Positions 12,801 to 26,300 of a DNA stretch of 64,000 nt are shown here, piece after piece. Under the pieces are notes generated by a model that was not told where the DNA came from, made no database searches, and worked only from the letters and a program-made list of their open reading frames with translations. A program made the translations under genes and the position numbers. Within the stretch, counting starts at the first letter, position 1. Each line of letters begins with the position of its first letter. This DNA comes from Nyssa sinensis (lineage: Eukaryota; Streptophyta; Magnoliopsida; Cornales; Nyssaceae), in NCBI GenBank assembly GCA_008638375.1, contig CM018036.1:456501-520500 (forward strand), written 5' to 3'.

Positions 12801-14662
12801 ATTGGGACTGGTTAAATTTGGATTCATGTCCAGTTATGGACCCAAAATATAAAATTAATTAACAATTGAAAATAGAATACCAAGATGTCTGGAAATGGAA
12901 ACAATTCGTTCACCAGCCTGGAAAAATTGCACCAAGATTATAAGTTTCTTGAGATCCTGGTTTCCATGTATGCTATGTGACGCATTTATGAAATCTATAT
13001 CTCCTAATTCTACATAAGGCCCAATTCTGAAATACACATAACGCCAAAACATGATTTTCATCACTTGGTTTGTGAAATTCATGTACCTCCTATATTGACA
13101 ATGATATTCAAAAACATCCGTCTTGTATTAATTTTCTGTGATTAGCCATCCAATGTTATACGGATCCAGCTGAAGCCAAAAGATTCAACTACCAATATGT
13201 AAATATACAAGACAAAAACAGCCACCTACCAAACTGGCAACAAAAAGTGCAAATACAAATAGTAACTAGTAAATACAAAAGCGGAAACTCAACCTTGCTT
13301 AGTTGCGCATTAACAAGGCCAAGCCAAACCCATTCACAACTTCTTATATCAGAAAAGAGTCACATAACTAGAGCTAATATTAACAGTATTGATTATCAGA
13401 AATTCATATCCAGAATTAATTTAAATGACAATTTATTCAGAATCTCTAAACAGAATTATGTATTAGTGACATTTTCTACGACCCATATTGATGGCTCCTT
13501 AAATTTTAGGTGTAATGTTTTGTTGTTCAAATTCCATGTCCAAATATATGCCCAAATAAAAGAGAGTATGACACATGTATCTGTGTACATACATTCGCGA
13601 GTATGGGACTCAGCACCATGTGAGTATATGTGCTAGGAAGCATTACTTTTGATGAAATGATTTTTAAAAAAACAACTGATCTGATAATAATTAATGACTC
13701 TCTCTCAAATAGATCATTGGGCAGACTTTAAAGCGGTAAGTATTAAATGGGCCCACGTCATTAAGTATTGAGATTTTGAATAAAATTTGTGAATCATTAA
13801 TCATGACAACAAAACATCATTTTATTTACAAAAAGTGCCACTATCACATGATTCACATCTGTTTGTAAAGCATTTCCGAAGTATACTCGTATTCATATCG
13901 CATCAATAGATCTATGGAAATTGAGATGTAAGAGCTGGTGACTGAAATTTATTTTTGTGAATTTTAAATTTGAATCAGGATTTGAGTTCTAAGGAGATAA
14001 TTCATAACGAAATCAAGCAACAGAGAGTAATCTATACCAGATTTCATGCAAGCATCGGCCTGGGCGACATTACGCGCCATAGCGGCTAGCAACGCAATGC
14101 CATGCTCGGCCGCCGCGATAGTATTCGCGGTGGGCGCATTAACGACAAGGCATCCGAACTCAGTAGCGGCCTGAAGATCAACATTGTCTATGCCAACACC
14201 GGCCCTTCCCACCACCTTCAGTCGGCCTTTGGCGGCCTCGAAGACCTGACGCGTCACCTTAGTCCCACTCCTCACAATCAACGCGTCACACAGAGAGATC
14301 TTGGAACACAGCTCTTCCGGCGACAGGTTGTAAGAGCAATCGACGTTGCCGAAACTACGCAGCAGCTCGAGACCGGCCTCTCCCAGTTTTTCGGAGACGA
14401 GGATGGTAGGTTTGGAGTTGGATGTAATAAATTCGAGATCTCGGCCTTTGGAGACCGATGTATCGGATGATTCAACGGTTTTCAAAACGTTTCTGACTAG
14501 CAAAGATTGAGATCGAGGACGAGACAGAGAAAGTTTCAAGGAAATGTTTGATGATGTGGAATTGAGGAATGAGAGGTGTGAAGATTTGGTTGAAGGTGAA
14601 GACGAAGAAGGGGAGGTTAAGGGAGGACTGAAAATGGGATTTGCAGTAGAAGCCAACGCCAT
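9862..14662 (-). CDS. PGDH: D-3-phosphoglycerate dehydrogenase, plastid
   Basis: Five exons on the minus strand: 14038-14662, 11479-11855, 10833-10943, 10624-10719 and 9862-10533, all GT-AG with continuous phase, giving 626 residues. That is close to plant PGDH length. It catalyses NAD-dependent oxidation of 3-phosphoglycerate, the first step of the phosphorylated serine pathway in plastids. Residues 1 to about 80 are Ser/Thr-rich, as in a transit peptide. The substrate-binding part includes [11 protein letters not shown] (152-162). The NAD-binding fold has GFGKVG (230-235). Probable catalytic residues are Arg314 (NVARGG), a Glu at about 343 (FTEEP) and His362 (PHLGAST). The C-terminus is an ACT regulatory domain ([21 protein letters not shown]). 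The ATG at 14662 is the first in frame and lies 66 bases from a TATA box. Intron 1 is 2.2 kb. No defects are seen. Confidence 0.96.
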
Positions 14663-14727
14663 TGTTTTTCTCTGAGTTTCTGTGTTTTGGGAGGGATTGT
14701 TGGGGCTCAAAAGTTTCGGGGGAAGTT

Positions 14728-14735
14728 CTTTATAA
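14728..14735 (-). promoter_or_regulatory. TATA box of the PGDH gene
   Basis: TTATAAAG on the minus strand lies 66 bases upstream of the PGDH ATG. It predicts transcription start near 14700 and a leader of about 40 bases. This supports 14662 as the start codon. Confidence 0.55.
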
Positions 14736-16314
14736 CAGCTGCTTGAATCCCAATTTGGAATAGTTAATTACAGTTATTAATAGACGATGTAGAGAAGTCG
14801 TAGCCAACCATAAATATATGTCCTCAGGTCTATTTACCTTTTTACCCTTCCTGGTTTTCACTTCTTTCCTTTATAAAATAATAAGAATAACAATAATAAA
14901 AGAAAAATATTAAGAAATTCCTAAAATAAAAGTTTCAATCCCAAAATTTCATAATATATTCTTCTATCTAAAATACTCAAAAAGTAAATTTTTAATACAA
15001 AAAGTTCAAATGTTAACTTATATTTTAATACCGTTAAAAAATATTATTAATTAAACTAAAATAACTTTCAAGATACATTTTAAGAAAAAAAAATACTAAA
15101 ATATATATAAAAATAAAATTTTTAATCTAAAAAAATTATAACATTTTATAAAGTGAATTTTTTTTAAGCCATCTAGATAAATAAAAAAAAGGTTTTTTTT
15201 TTTGATTGAATAATTTATTTTATTAACTATTTAGTATTTTCTTAAATATATATTGAATGTTATTTTAGTCTAATTATTACTATTTTTTATGATAAAAATT
15301 GGATTTTTTTGTATTGAAATTTTTTTTGAATCTTTTTGATATAAAAAATGTATCATGAACATTTTGAATTAAAAGTTTTATTTTAAGGGTTTTTTAGTAT
15401 TTTTTTCCTAATAATAATGCTTCAAATCTCAAATTTTACACATTATTATATGATTAATGATCCATTAAATTATGTAATTAATGTGACTCAATAATATATT
15501 ATTACATTATTTAAAATAAACATTTTGAATAAATATTTACGAAGTATAATATTGCAAAAAAATGAAAAATATTTTAGACTTTTTTTTCCTTCCTTCATAA
15601 TAGATTTTTTAATAAAATTTCTTACTCCAAATCTACTATAATAAATGCATGTAAAATTGACTTGAAGCTGAGATTCATTTACTTATGTCTTAAAGTAAGA
15701 AAATCTATTTAAAAAAAGATAACACTTGGCTCAAAATCGGATCCTACTTAAGTATGTGTTATAATTTTAATCTATTATATATACAATTACATTAGTATTA
15801 TATTATTATTTAGTTTTAAATAAAAAAATAAACTAAAATTAAAAAATATATACATGATAGATTGTAAATAAGACACGTATTTTCTCTTACTTAGTTTGAA
15901 GTTAATATTTTTCTTTATAAAAATGAGTTATATGTAACATTTTTTATACCCAAGAAACTTAAGTTAAAGTTTTAATATTATTTAATTGAATCAAAAGATA
16001 AAAGATTTCTCATTCTCTTTTTAAATGTTTGTTCTCAAAAGAAATTTTTTCTCACTCAATAAAGTCGCTAAATTTATAAAGAACTGTTGATGTAATGTGG
16101 TGGAAGATTAACTGTTGGTTGGTCTTGACAAGGGCAAATGGATGAGAAATATTTTATGTTAAAATTTTAAGGGAAAAAGTATGAAAGAAAAATTCATAAA
16201 TTATTATCATATTCAATTATAATTTTGTATTTGATCGGAGAAAAATTAGATTCTAATAAAATTGATGTTTTAAAGATAAGGTTACGATTTGGAATGTGTT
16301 AGGAATCTTGGATT

Positions 16315-17335
16315 TATGCTGGCAAATATCATCCGGATCCATCAATCCCTCCAAACTTGTCCAATGTTTAATGGGTTGAGTTGTCATATTTTTTGGACAG
16401 GTTATAAACGGGTTGGGTAAAATGAACTCGTTAAATTTAAGGGTTGAAAACAGGTTGAGAATGGGTCATGACAGCAGGTTGAAATAAAAAACTTAATATG
16501 GTGGTCATATATGGCTAAGACATTAATTGTTTTACTCATAGCATCTTCGAAATGGATGGGGATAACTCTTTTCTTTCGTGGATGTTTAGGATTTTCCTTC
16601 TTAATATATATATATATATATATATATAACTTGCATAAACATTAGTTTTGTTATTTTTTTTCCTTTTGTTTTCAATAAAAGTCCAGGTTATTCATCCTGA
16701 AAGAATATTATGGTAGAAACAAAAGAAATTTATGTATTGATAGTGATTAGAAGTTCTTTTTTTCATTATGAGATATCAGTGAATGACTATCATTTGGTCT
16801 TTCTTAGATATTAATATCTTAATATCACAACTTGCATTATTCTTTCGAAACTTGAAGTGACAAACTTTCATCAAATAATTTCTAATGAGTGAAAGTTATA
16901 AAATCGTGTAGTCTATTCAAGTTATGAATGTTCAGAGATAAATACATAAATTTATATCCTCTTGCAAGCTTTGTTTAGGTTCCTAGATAATGTTATCTAT
17001 CACCTGATTAGATGTACTGTTAAAAAAGTAAAGAATTTTTAAATCTACTGATAGAGAAGTAAAAAAAATTTTAATGTGTACTCACAAAAGCTTTAACAGA
17101 GAAACACGATAAATTTTGTTAGTCATATTACTTAATTGAAATGTAAAAATCTTATATAATGTTTTGTTTCTATAAAAAAAGTTGGAATAACAGGTTCAAA
17201 TCCGGGTTGACCCGATCCCATTTATGACTAGGATCCGTATTCAACCCAACTAATTCGGGCCAAATATGAGTTTAACCTGTTTATGACTCAAGTTATTTAT
17301 GACCCATCCCAAACCCGCTCATTTTGCCACACTTA
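16315..17335. mobile_element. Non-autonomous hAT-like DNA transposon
   Basis: The 1,021-bp element is bounded by perfect 8-bp direct repeats CTTGGATT (16307-16314 and 17336-17343), the duplication length of hAT transposons. Its ends are imperfect inverted repeats: TATGCTGGCAAAT at the left, and TAAGTGTGGCAAAAT when the right end is read inward. Both contain the TGGCAAA core of plant hAT ends. Subterminal regions are rich in GGGTTGA and GGGTCATAA words on opposite strands, another mark of these elements. The AT-rich interior has no transposase frame, so it would depend on an enzyme supplied in trans. Confidence 0.8.
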
Positions 17336-17907
17336 CTTGGATTGATCAATATAATAATGTTTTTAAGTTGTGAAAAATGTTGTTATATAATACTAGTGCA
17401 AGACATTCCAATAGTATGATTTGATGTGTTGTTTTTATCAATGAAATATAGAATTTTGGAACAATAATTTAAATATGTTTAGTATCATTAATTATATAGT
17501 GTCCATTTGAAATTGTTTACATAGTATGAAAAGGTGATTGTGAATATTCATAGCAAAAGTGATTATAGCACAATCAGTTAAATGTATGAACAAGTGTGAT
17601 TTAAAAGTGATTATGATCTCAAAATTGATTATTAAATATTTAGTAAACATTATCCAAGTGTGATTATGAAGTGGTATTTAAATATTGTTCTAAATTAATT
17701 GCGAACTATAATTTTTTTTTTCAATTCAATTGATGCTCATAATGTATTGGTCTTGCATTACATGAGTTTTTATGCATAAGAATAAAATAATATCAACTTT
17801 GTTAGACGATTTTAAAATTATTTATATCTTTATCTATATATATATTTATTTCATTCTGTTTTAATTTTGATAATAGTATACATATAATCAATATAGTTGA
17901 TCAACAA

Positions 17908-17944
<37 letters not shown>

Positions 17945-18864
17945 AATTAAGAGCAATTTTTATTAGGCGTATGGGTTTAAAAAATGAAACAATATATACA
18001 CACACACACACACACCATGGATGACTAGATGGTTATGACAATTAATAAAAACAGTTTTTTTACTAAATAACTATTAGAGTAAGAATTATTTTTTTTCTCA
18101 AAACAGTAATATTATATATAACAAATTTTCTCCCTCTTTTTTCTTATTTCTAGAAACAAAATGATAAAATCTACTATAATAAATATATATAAATCTCATC
18201 GCTTTGCTCTGTTAAAATTGGGGACTTCAAAATTTGATGTGAGTCTCACTTTATTTTCTTATTTCTGGATAAGATGAATGAAATCTATAATAATACATGC
18301 ATGTGAGTCTTATTATCTTACTTCTATTGAAATATGGGGATTCAAAATTTGATGTAGACGGATTAAAAATATTGCAAGAACTTCACTGCATACGTGTACT
18401 AAGACATTATCTTAAATGGAAACGATGCAAACAATATCCAAGATACAATAAAATTTCAACTCGGTTTGTAACTTTGCACTTGTTACAAGTAGACCGTAAA
18501 TATACCACCAATGTAGATGAAGGAGTCAACTCGGTATTCTGCTACTACATATTAATAGAATACAAACAATAATATTTACAATAAAATGGAAGGAATAAAA
18601 TACAGTGGATGGTAGCAAGAGAGAAGAAGATTTTTTTTTTTTTTTTATAGGAAAAGTCATGTTAAACGCAGCCTGTACACACACACATATACACTACTAT
18701 GTCCCTCTTCATATATGAGTGTGTGTATATGAATAGGCACCCATTCATTTGAATCAAGAGTTTGTTCATTTTATTTGAATAAAAAATATGTTCATTTGAA
18801 TATCACATCCATTAATTTTCCTAGCTAACTATTCGTCTTTTGGCATATTGATTCTACCTAATTC

Positions 18865-19100
18865 GTTTCAACAAACTCATATTTTGTTCAAATGAGAGAG
18901 CTCATTCGAATTATCTTTCATTGGAACAAGGTCGAATGAAAACTTTTTAAAATTTTTTTTCTAACGACACTTTTCTAAATATGAGTTTCAACAAACTCAT
19001 ATTTTGTTCATTCGAATTGTCTCTCATTCGAATGACAATTCGAACAAGGTTGAATGAAAACTTTTTAAAATTTTATTTCAAACGACACTTTTCTGAAATT
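18865..19100. repeat. Tandem duplication, about 120-bp unit
   Basis: The segment starting GTTTCAACAAACTCATATTT at 18865 recurs at 18985. Both copies run through a GAATGAAAACTTTTTAAAAT stretch to AACGACACTTTTCT. Copies differ by small indels and substitutions. The surrounding region also has many ATTCGAATGA-type palindromic words. Confidence 0.8.
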
Positions 19101-20224
19101 TTCATTCGAATGAGTTTCAAGTTCATTTAAATGAATTTACCAAAAAGTATTTAACCCATTTATGTAATTGGGTATCTATAAGCTCATAAAAAGTTGTGCA
19201 AAGTGTGCCATCTAAATATAAATATGCAGCCACATAAGCTACTGTCCTGACTCTGTTCCCACATCCCACGGGTGTGTGCAGACCGTGCTTTGCACCTTCT
19301 CAAGCCGACCCAACTTCATAATGTGATTCATTAGCTAGAAAGTAAAAGCTTCTACCAATTAAAAATTTATTTACTCTTTAAAGTGTTATCTTTTTTTTTT
19401 TTTTTTTAATGTGGGACAAGTTTCATTTTTAAATCATTTTTTTTAATTTCTTTTTATGAAAATCTTCAACCGCATGTAAGAGTGAGAAAATTCATTAGGG
19501 TTAACATTTTTCTTTTCAAAAGAGTAAGTGTACATAAAGAGGTTAGCTGGGGTATGTTGCAAAAAGATTTGGATTACGTTTTGTCATTACATATCCATTA
19601 TCTACTATTGTTATAAAAATAAAGCTTTCTTCCTCTCTTTTCTTTATGTGCTTGTTTCTTTATGGCACACTCTAGTCTATTTTTTCGACTTTCTTCATGA
19701 TAGTTATCCTGTCTTCCTCTATTAATTACTAAAATGCCATCAAATTGGATATTAAATGAGCACTACAAATTGGTGTTTAAAAAATGTATAGCTCACGTTA
19801 TACTAATATAAACTTAATCCTCTACGTTATATTAATAATATACAAATTCTTCGTTCTGTACAAAATCTATTATTGATGATGTTAGAATTTTAACTAATTC
19901 TTTTATAATTAAAATAAGTTTATAAATTATATTGATATTTTTTTACTTTTTAAAAAAATTATTAGAGAGAATTCTTATAATTATTAGTATCACATGAGAG
20001 GTTATTGTCTTAAAAGTAAAATAATAAATTTATGTTTTTTTGTTAACGCATCAATAAAAAAATAAATTTATTATAAAAAATTAAAGAAAAAAAATCATAT
20101 AATTGTTACATTAGAGATCAGTCTAATTATTTATTTTTATTTTAAAAAGAAACAAAATATTTTTAAAAAAGAAACAAAAGCAACAGGATACATCGGTAAA
20201 TTCCACTTCCACTTTAGATCCAAT

Positions 20225-20483
20225 CACGTGCGCCTACGGAACCTGATGGTTCCTACTTCCTAGCGTCAGCCTTTGTCCCCATCACGTGCCGCTTGCGATT
20301 TATCGTCTAACGCTCAACTTGAGTTTGACGAAAGGAAGAAGATAAATGATTGATACGCCGCGCACTACCTTAATATAAAACGATTCAGCAAATCATACGC
20401 ACATCACCTAGACTTTTGTGGTGGAATCAATGACAGCGGAGATGATAGGAAGAACCGACAAAGCCACCTACCACACCTCTTGA
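20225..20483 (+). promoter_or_regulatory. Promoter-like island: two G-boxes, TATA box, then a 17-codon frame
   Basis: Within AT-rich DNA there is a GC-richer patch with CACGTG G-boxes at 20225-20230 and 20283-20288, and a TATA-like TAATATAAAA at 20371-20380. A short ATG frame follows at 20430-20483 (17 residues, MTAEMIGRTDKATYHTS). G-boxes bind bZIP and bHLH factors. The arrangement is that of a small stress- or light-responsive promoter, but nothing shows it is used. The peptide is unrecognised. Confidence 0.3.
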
Positions 20484-20779
20484 AAACTATTCGTACGCAC
20501 ATTTATTTAATGCACATTTATTTTAAAATATATAAAAAATTAATTTTAAAGTTGCACTACGTGTTGCCACCAGCATTACTGACATGTTTTTTGTTTAAAT
20601 ATCTCCTAATTGGCTCATAGGATTACATTCTTAATGATCTGCTGCTTGATCTAAAGATGTGGCACTGATACTGTCACATGTTCTTTTCTTTTCTATTTTT
20701 GGGTTTTAGGGTAATATTAAAATATTAGTATTTAAATAATCACATTAATTTAATAAGATAATGGGCTCCACTGATATTG

Positions 20780-20814
<35 letters not shown>

Positions 20815-21290
20815 AGTCTTGTCAAAAAAGAACTCAAGTGTGAGCTCTCACATAGGTATATTTTTTTTTTTATGTATCACATGTTATTGTATTTTTTTTT
20901 AATGATATATTATCATATAAATTATGTCATAAAAAGACGTTGTAACCTTGGTCCAACTAAAGAATGACATTGTTGCATAGGAATTAACAAATAAATCAAA
21001 TTAAAGTGATGTGTAAATTTGTGTGGGGACATTCATCCAGATCCTTATTGTGCAGACTAAGTGGAGAGTTATGTGTAGCAAAGCCCAAGCCCTGCTTAAA
21101 CCAAAATCGGGCCGCGCGGATTCATTAGTTGATTGTTTAAGGCCTGCTCAAACTGAAATCCACATTCAGGCACCAACCCACAAGAACACAGGCCCAAATT
21201 CATCCAAACAAAAGAGGAAAACCTAAGAATTCTCACAATGGTAATATCCAGTTTTCAGAAACGCAATTGCTGACATCTTCTCATTTGGAC

Positions 21291-21292
<2 letters not shown>

Positions 21293-21331
<39 letters not shown>

Positions 21332-21456
21332 CATCTCCTATCAAACACGAGTTCCACATAATTAGCGATCGAGCACTATTGGCTCATGATCATGTATTCT
21401 CCAGGTATCTTCCGATTCTTCGTCCTCCCCTCCCTTCCCTTCCCTTCCCTTCCCCC

Positions 21457-21515
<59 letters not shown>

Positions 21516-21516
21516 T
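21293..21516. repeat. Two (CT)n tracts, the second followed by (CA)n
   Basis: (CT)n covers 21293-21329. A second (CT)n covers 21459-21498 and passes directly into (CA)n to 21516. Two long pyrimidine tracts 130 bases apart resemble plant 5' leaders, and a leader exon of the downstream WSS1-like gene is possible, though no splice link can be shown. Confidence 0.85.
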
Positions 21517-23378
21517 CAATTCACATATGCATGTGTATATTAATTATATACTTGTAGTTATTTATTGAAATTTCAGTTTCAGATATTTTTGGGGAAACCG
21601 CTCTGACCATAATCATGTCCCTCTTACTTGCCCCATGTTGTTCTGAAAAAGCGGTGGACTTTGGATATTGAACCACTTGATGTTTTTAGTGGTTTTAGAT
21701 ACTTCATCTTCTTCTTAGTCTGATGTGATCATGATCATCATTTTCATTAGAGCTTAATATGTATCAAGGGCCAGTCCTTTACATACTTCTGTGATGCTGC
21801 ACTTTTTGATCGGTCGGGCTCTACTCTCCGTCGCCTGTTGAATATTTTTTTTTAATCCGAGGCCACCGAATTGGCTCAGGCAGTAGCCCCTCAGAGAAAA
21901 AGACTTAAAGTTAAAAGACTCAAAGTTAAAGTAAGTAAAGTAATTGAATGACTGTATTTAAAAGCTCACATTTGGACTTTATTTATAGGCTGTCGATTTT
22001 CTAAGTTGATTAGGATTTGACCTCGAGAAAACAAGAATTTGATTGTCATCAAAGAACGGTAGTTTTCATGTTAAACACTGCGCTCCATAGGAAGTGAAGG
22101 ATATCCATGAATGACAGTATCCTTGTTGAATATTGTTTACTTATCTTTAGCTCGGTAGGGTGTTTGAGGTGGCAATCAGCTCGAAAAACTTTTCATGCGA
22201 GAGTACAATGCCTTCCGGACTGAAGATGAGATTGGAGGCTGTGCGGGGTTCCAAGTTAAGGAGTTCTGGAGATCATAATCATAAGCCTGCTTTGGATAGA
22301 TGAGTTCTGTTTGTTCTAGCGTACACATGTCATGTGGAAACTGATATGTCATTTTATGGCGTATCAATCTGAATCTATTTGAAGCCACACTTACGGTGGT
22401 TTTTGAGGTTTTAGATACTTCTTCGATCTCTCTATGCGAGAAAAAAGGAAAATGAAGCCAGCTAACCATCCTATAAATAGGTTGCTATGCAGAATACATA
22501 CAAATTCAGATGGGGGATTAGAAACTTTGTTATATTTGTTTTTTTTTTTTGGTCCTTGAAGGATGGGAGGTATGTCAGTTCATGTATTTTTTTTTTTTTT
22601 GACTCCCTTCTTATGTGGCCTAGAAAGAGGGCTGGAAGGGAACTTGCAGTAAGAAGGAAATTATTGTAATTACTTTCAATGAAAGGTTAGGAAAGTTGCG
22701 GCAAGCTTGTCAACTTGAATCATTTTTGGAGAGCCTAAGCTCGAGCCAATAGAGGAGGAGAGGCTGGAAGAAAGAAAGCCCTTCACGTTGGGTATTCCTT
22801 GCAACAAAACAAGTCCCAATCACCACCGTGGGTGACAAGAAAGAGCCAGCAGAAATACTAATGCCAAATATTCATCATTTTATCAAGGCCTTTTATATTG
22901 AAGTAACCCAAATTTGCTCTGTCTGGGTACCAAAAGTTATCTTCCATCATACTTCTAGTGTAGAATAATTTATTTTGTCCATTTTTGCATTTTCTTCCAA
23001 TTAACTATCTTGATTGATTTCTTTTTAAATACTTGTGCGTATCTTGCATCTGATTTGATTTTATTCTTACTGAAAAATGTAACATACTACAAAAGAAGGA
23101 GTTACTTGTTGATTTATCTCTTTATGAATTTTGAATGTTTGGTTTTGTAAATAAGCTGTGATAACTGCAAAGACAACCTCTAATGCTTGTATATTATAAC
23201 TAGAAGGTAAATCAACTAGACATAATCATCTGTCACATGTTTAAAATATTGCTATTGAATTCGTATTTCATTTTAATGCAAATTTGGCAGACATCAGATT
23301 AGGAACTTGTTTCAGTTAACTATTTGAAGTGAACAAATCTTGCTTCTTGCAAGTTGTGGTCAATTTTGTCAAATTCGC

Positions 23379-26300
23379 ATGGATCTCAATGATCTTAACA
23401 AGGTCTGGGAAATCAAGCCTCTCAAGAAGGTTAGAGAAGATGAAGCAAGGGAAATTCTTGAAAATGTAGCAAAACAGGTGCAACCCATCATGCGCAAACA
23501 TAAATGGAAAGTCAAGATCCTTTCTGAATTTTGGTAATGATTATTCCCTGGTTTTCCCCCCCCCCCCCCTTTCTCTATATATGGCCCTTATGCTCATCAA
23601 GAATTTTAGTTTGCAGTCCTGCCAATCCTTCTATTTTAGGGCTGAACATAGGAGGAGGTGCTGAGGTTAAGCTCAGATTGCGTAGGCCAAACAATGAGTG
23701 GGATTTCTTCCCTTACAATCAGATTCTTGATACCATGCTGCACGAGCTCTGCCACAATGAATTTGGCCCGCATAATACTGATTTCTACAACCTTTTGGAT
23801 GAAATCAGAAAGGTATTGGCTTATCCCAGTATTCATATCAGAACAATTTCATTGATAAATTTTTAATTTTATTTTTTCTTTCATCCTCCCACAGGTAGAA
23901 GCCAAAATAATAGACTGTTTTCATTTTTTATTTTGTGGGATTGTTAACAACAGGGCATTTTGAGAATTTGATGGTTGCTTTGAACTTAAAACCATGGCCA
24001 TATGGTGATTGACAATTTGTTAAGCTAGTTACCTTCAAATTTTCTTCCATGTGGAATCTTCCTGATATTGATAGGTTATTTGGAAACATGGTATTTAGGG
24101 TTTATAAAGAAAACACAATACCTACTCTTAAGAGTTAAAGCTTTGTACTGAATATTTTACTGCCATTCTTAGAGTTAAAGCTTCTAGAACAAGGGTGATA
24201 GTGAAAGAAGTAACTGTGTAATGGATATGTCTCCAGTTTGTTTCAGTCTAACATTTGGGGGAAAAAATTACATTATTGGACTTTAAGAATTTCAAGAAGC
24301 TCTTAGTCAGAAAGAAATTTGTTGCATTAAATTAATTTGTTGGCCAAGAGGAAAGATAATGGCTGTGAGGGAGGGTTATCAACCCATGTTCCACCATGAG
24401 ATTTCTTGACAACTTTAGTAGGGAAGGAAATGAATGAAGCTATCTATAAATAGCTTGGTTCAGCTCGCTAACAGGCTTGTTCAGGATCATTTGTTTGATT
24501 AATAAACCCGGCTTGAGTCTTAATTTAAAGCTCATATAAAGACGCCAAGCTCAAATAGGCCCAAGCACAGATTTTTTGGGCTCATGAACAAATAGGAATG
24601 CCTTACTTCATAATTTTGCTAAGGTTTTTGTATGTTTTACTAGACTCTGTATGTGTTTCCTAGAAAAAAAAATTATACCATGGTAATTTTTTACCTGATT
24701 TTTTTTTTCTTCTTGAAACCAATGACACCTTAACAACTGCTTTGCTCAAAACTCAAGGTTTCAAACATGGTGGATGTAAACCCAGATGAAGGGCGTATAT
24801 AACAAGTTGAGCCCGAACAGTTCGTGAATTATTTCAGCTACCTCGAAGTCCGAGTTTGAACATTAGGCCGTAAGCTCAATAGGAGCTTGAGCATTACATT
24901 TTTTAGCCAGGTCGAGCCTGAAAAGTGTGATACTTGGATAGCTCTGCTTATTTGCAGCCATAAACATTGGACCTTGTTGATCGAGACCTATATAAACCAT
25001 CCCATCTAGTGGTTGGAAACTTCGATCTTGAGTCATTCAAAGTCCCGCGATTGATGGGTTTAGCACTTTTGCCACTTGTTTGGAACAATTGATGACTTTT
25101 TGTAAATTATAATGAGAACGAGGATCAAAGGAATGGAAAAATGTCATGGAATAAGTTCCATTAGCAATTGTAATTGTCAAAAATATAGAGCGTTACAACT
25201 TTCACTTGCATGATTAATGCATTGAATTTATACAAGAGGGTTGAGTTACCAGAAACGCTAATCCCCTAGGAAGACTTGCATTCTAGAATACTGAATTTAG
25301 CGATATAAAAATAGTTATTATTCTTCCGTTTGTTTTCTTTTTATAAGATAAAAGATCAAGGATTTTGAAATAAAGTTCTTATGAATTTAAAGTTTTTTAG
25401 GAAGATCTGTATTCCTGATAACATTGGTCCTTACATACATTGATGTACTCGTCAATTCCATTTTAAATGCATATATATCAAATCTACAAGTATTGGGCAG
25501 GTTGAGTTTCATTTGTTTATATGCCAATTGATAGAAACACTAACTATTTATTAGTTGTTAGTAAATAACTCACTAATAGAGTCGTAGACTGCGTGGACAT
25601 AATTTTTGTCGACAATCTCTCATCTAAAGCTTTATAAATTGCTTGTGCTTGGATGACCAACTAAATCATTAGAAGCTCTAAATAATTGAGCACATCAATG
25701 AGACAGTACGGCTATTCATTTTTTCATTGCCCTATCTAATGGTGGTTTTGAATATTTATATGCTTCAACTTATTTTCTATACTAGGGAGTAATTCTCAGG
25801 AGCACAAACCTGTGTCAGATTTTGCCAATGGATGATATGTTTTGTTAAATACAATAAGTTGCCATATCTTGCAACCACTAAACACAAATTCTATTTTGTA
25901 TTCTTTAAGTTGTAATCCTTGTTACTGCTAAGAAATTATTATTATTATTATTTTTTGTGTCAATTCTGACATGCTTGATCCACACTTTTCGCGTATTTTA
26001 TTCTATCAGCCTTTTCTTTGATTAAGTAATGTATTCTATCTTGTTTTCTAATTTAAATTGCTGCAATCGGAAAGTTAATTTGTGTTGGCTTATGTATTTA
26101 CTAATTTCCTGGTTCATTCCCAATGCTCTTCTGCAGGAATGTGAGGAACTGATGACTAAAGGGATTACAGGCACTGGGCAAGGATTTGATCTTCCTGGGA
26201 GACGCTTGGGTGGGTTTTCTCGTCAACCCCCTTTGTCATCACTGCGCCAGAAAGCCCTAGCTGCTGCAGAAAATAGAGCACAACGTGGAGCTCTGTTTCC

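Larger units (their letters stand above)
14736..23378. other. 8.6-kb gene-poor intergenic region between PGDH and WSS1-like genes
   Basis: This is a very AT-rich stretch between two divergent genes. It holds the hAT-like element (16315-17335), (TA)n at about 16605-16628 and 17911-17938, (CA)n near 18000, and a 120-bp tandem repeat (18865-19100). Further right are a GC-richer promoter-like island (20225-20483), (TA)n at about 20787-20812 and two (CT)n tracts (21293-21516). From about 22450 to 23378 lies the probable 5' leader or promoter of the WSS1-like gene, with CTATAAATA near 22471. Beyond the 17-codon frame in the island I see no protein-coding gene. Confidence 0.6.

Noticed and set aside
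14663..14710. N-terminal extension of PGDH to 14710
   Set aside because: The codon at 14710 is TTG, and the TATA box at 14728-14735 places transcription start near 14700. The ATG at 14662 fits.
17185..17235. tRNA-like GGTTCAAATCC
   Set aside because: It resembles a B box but lies in the subterminal GGGTTGA-rich part of the hAT-like element, and no cloverleaf can be formed around it.
21386..21568. 60-codon frame through (CT)n(CA)n
   Set aside because: The protein is a translation of the microsatellite.
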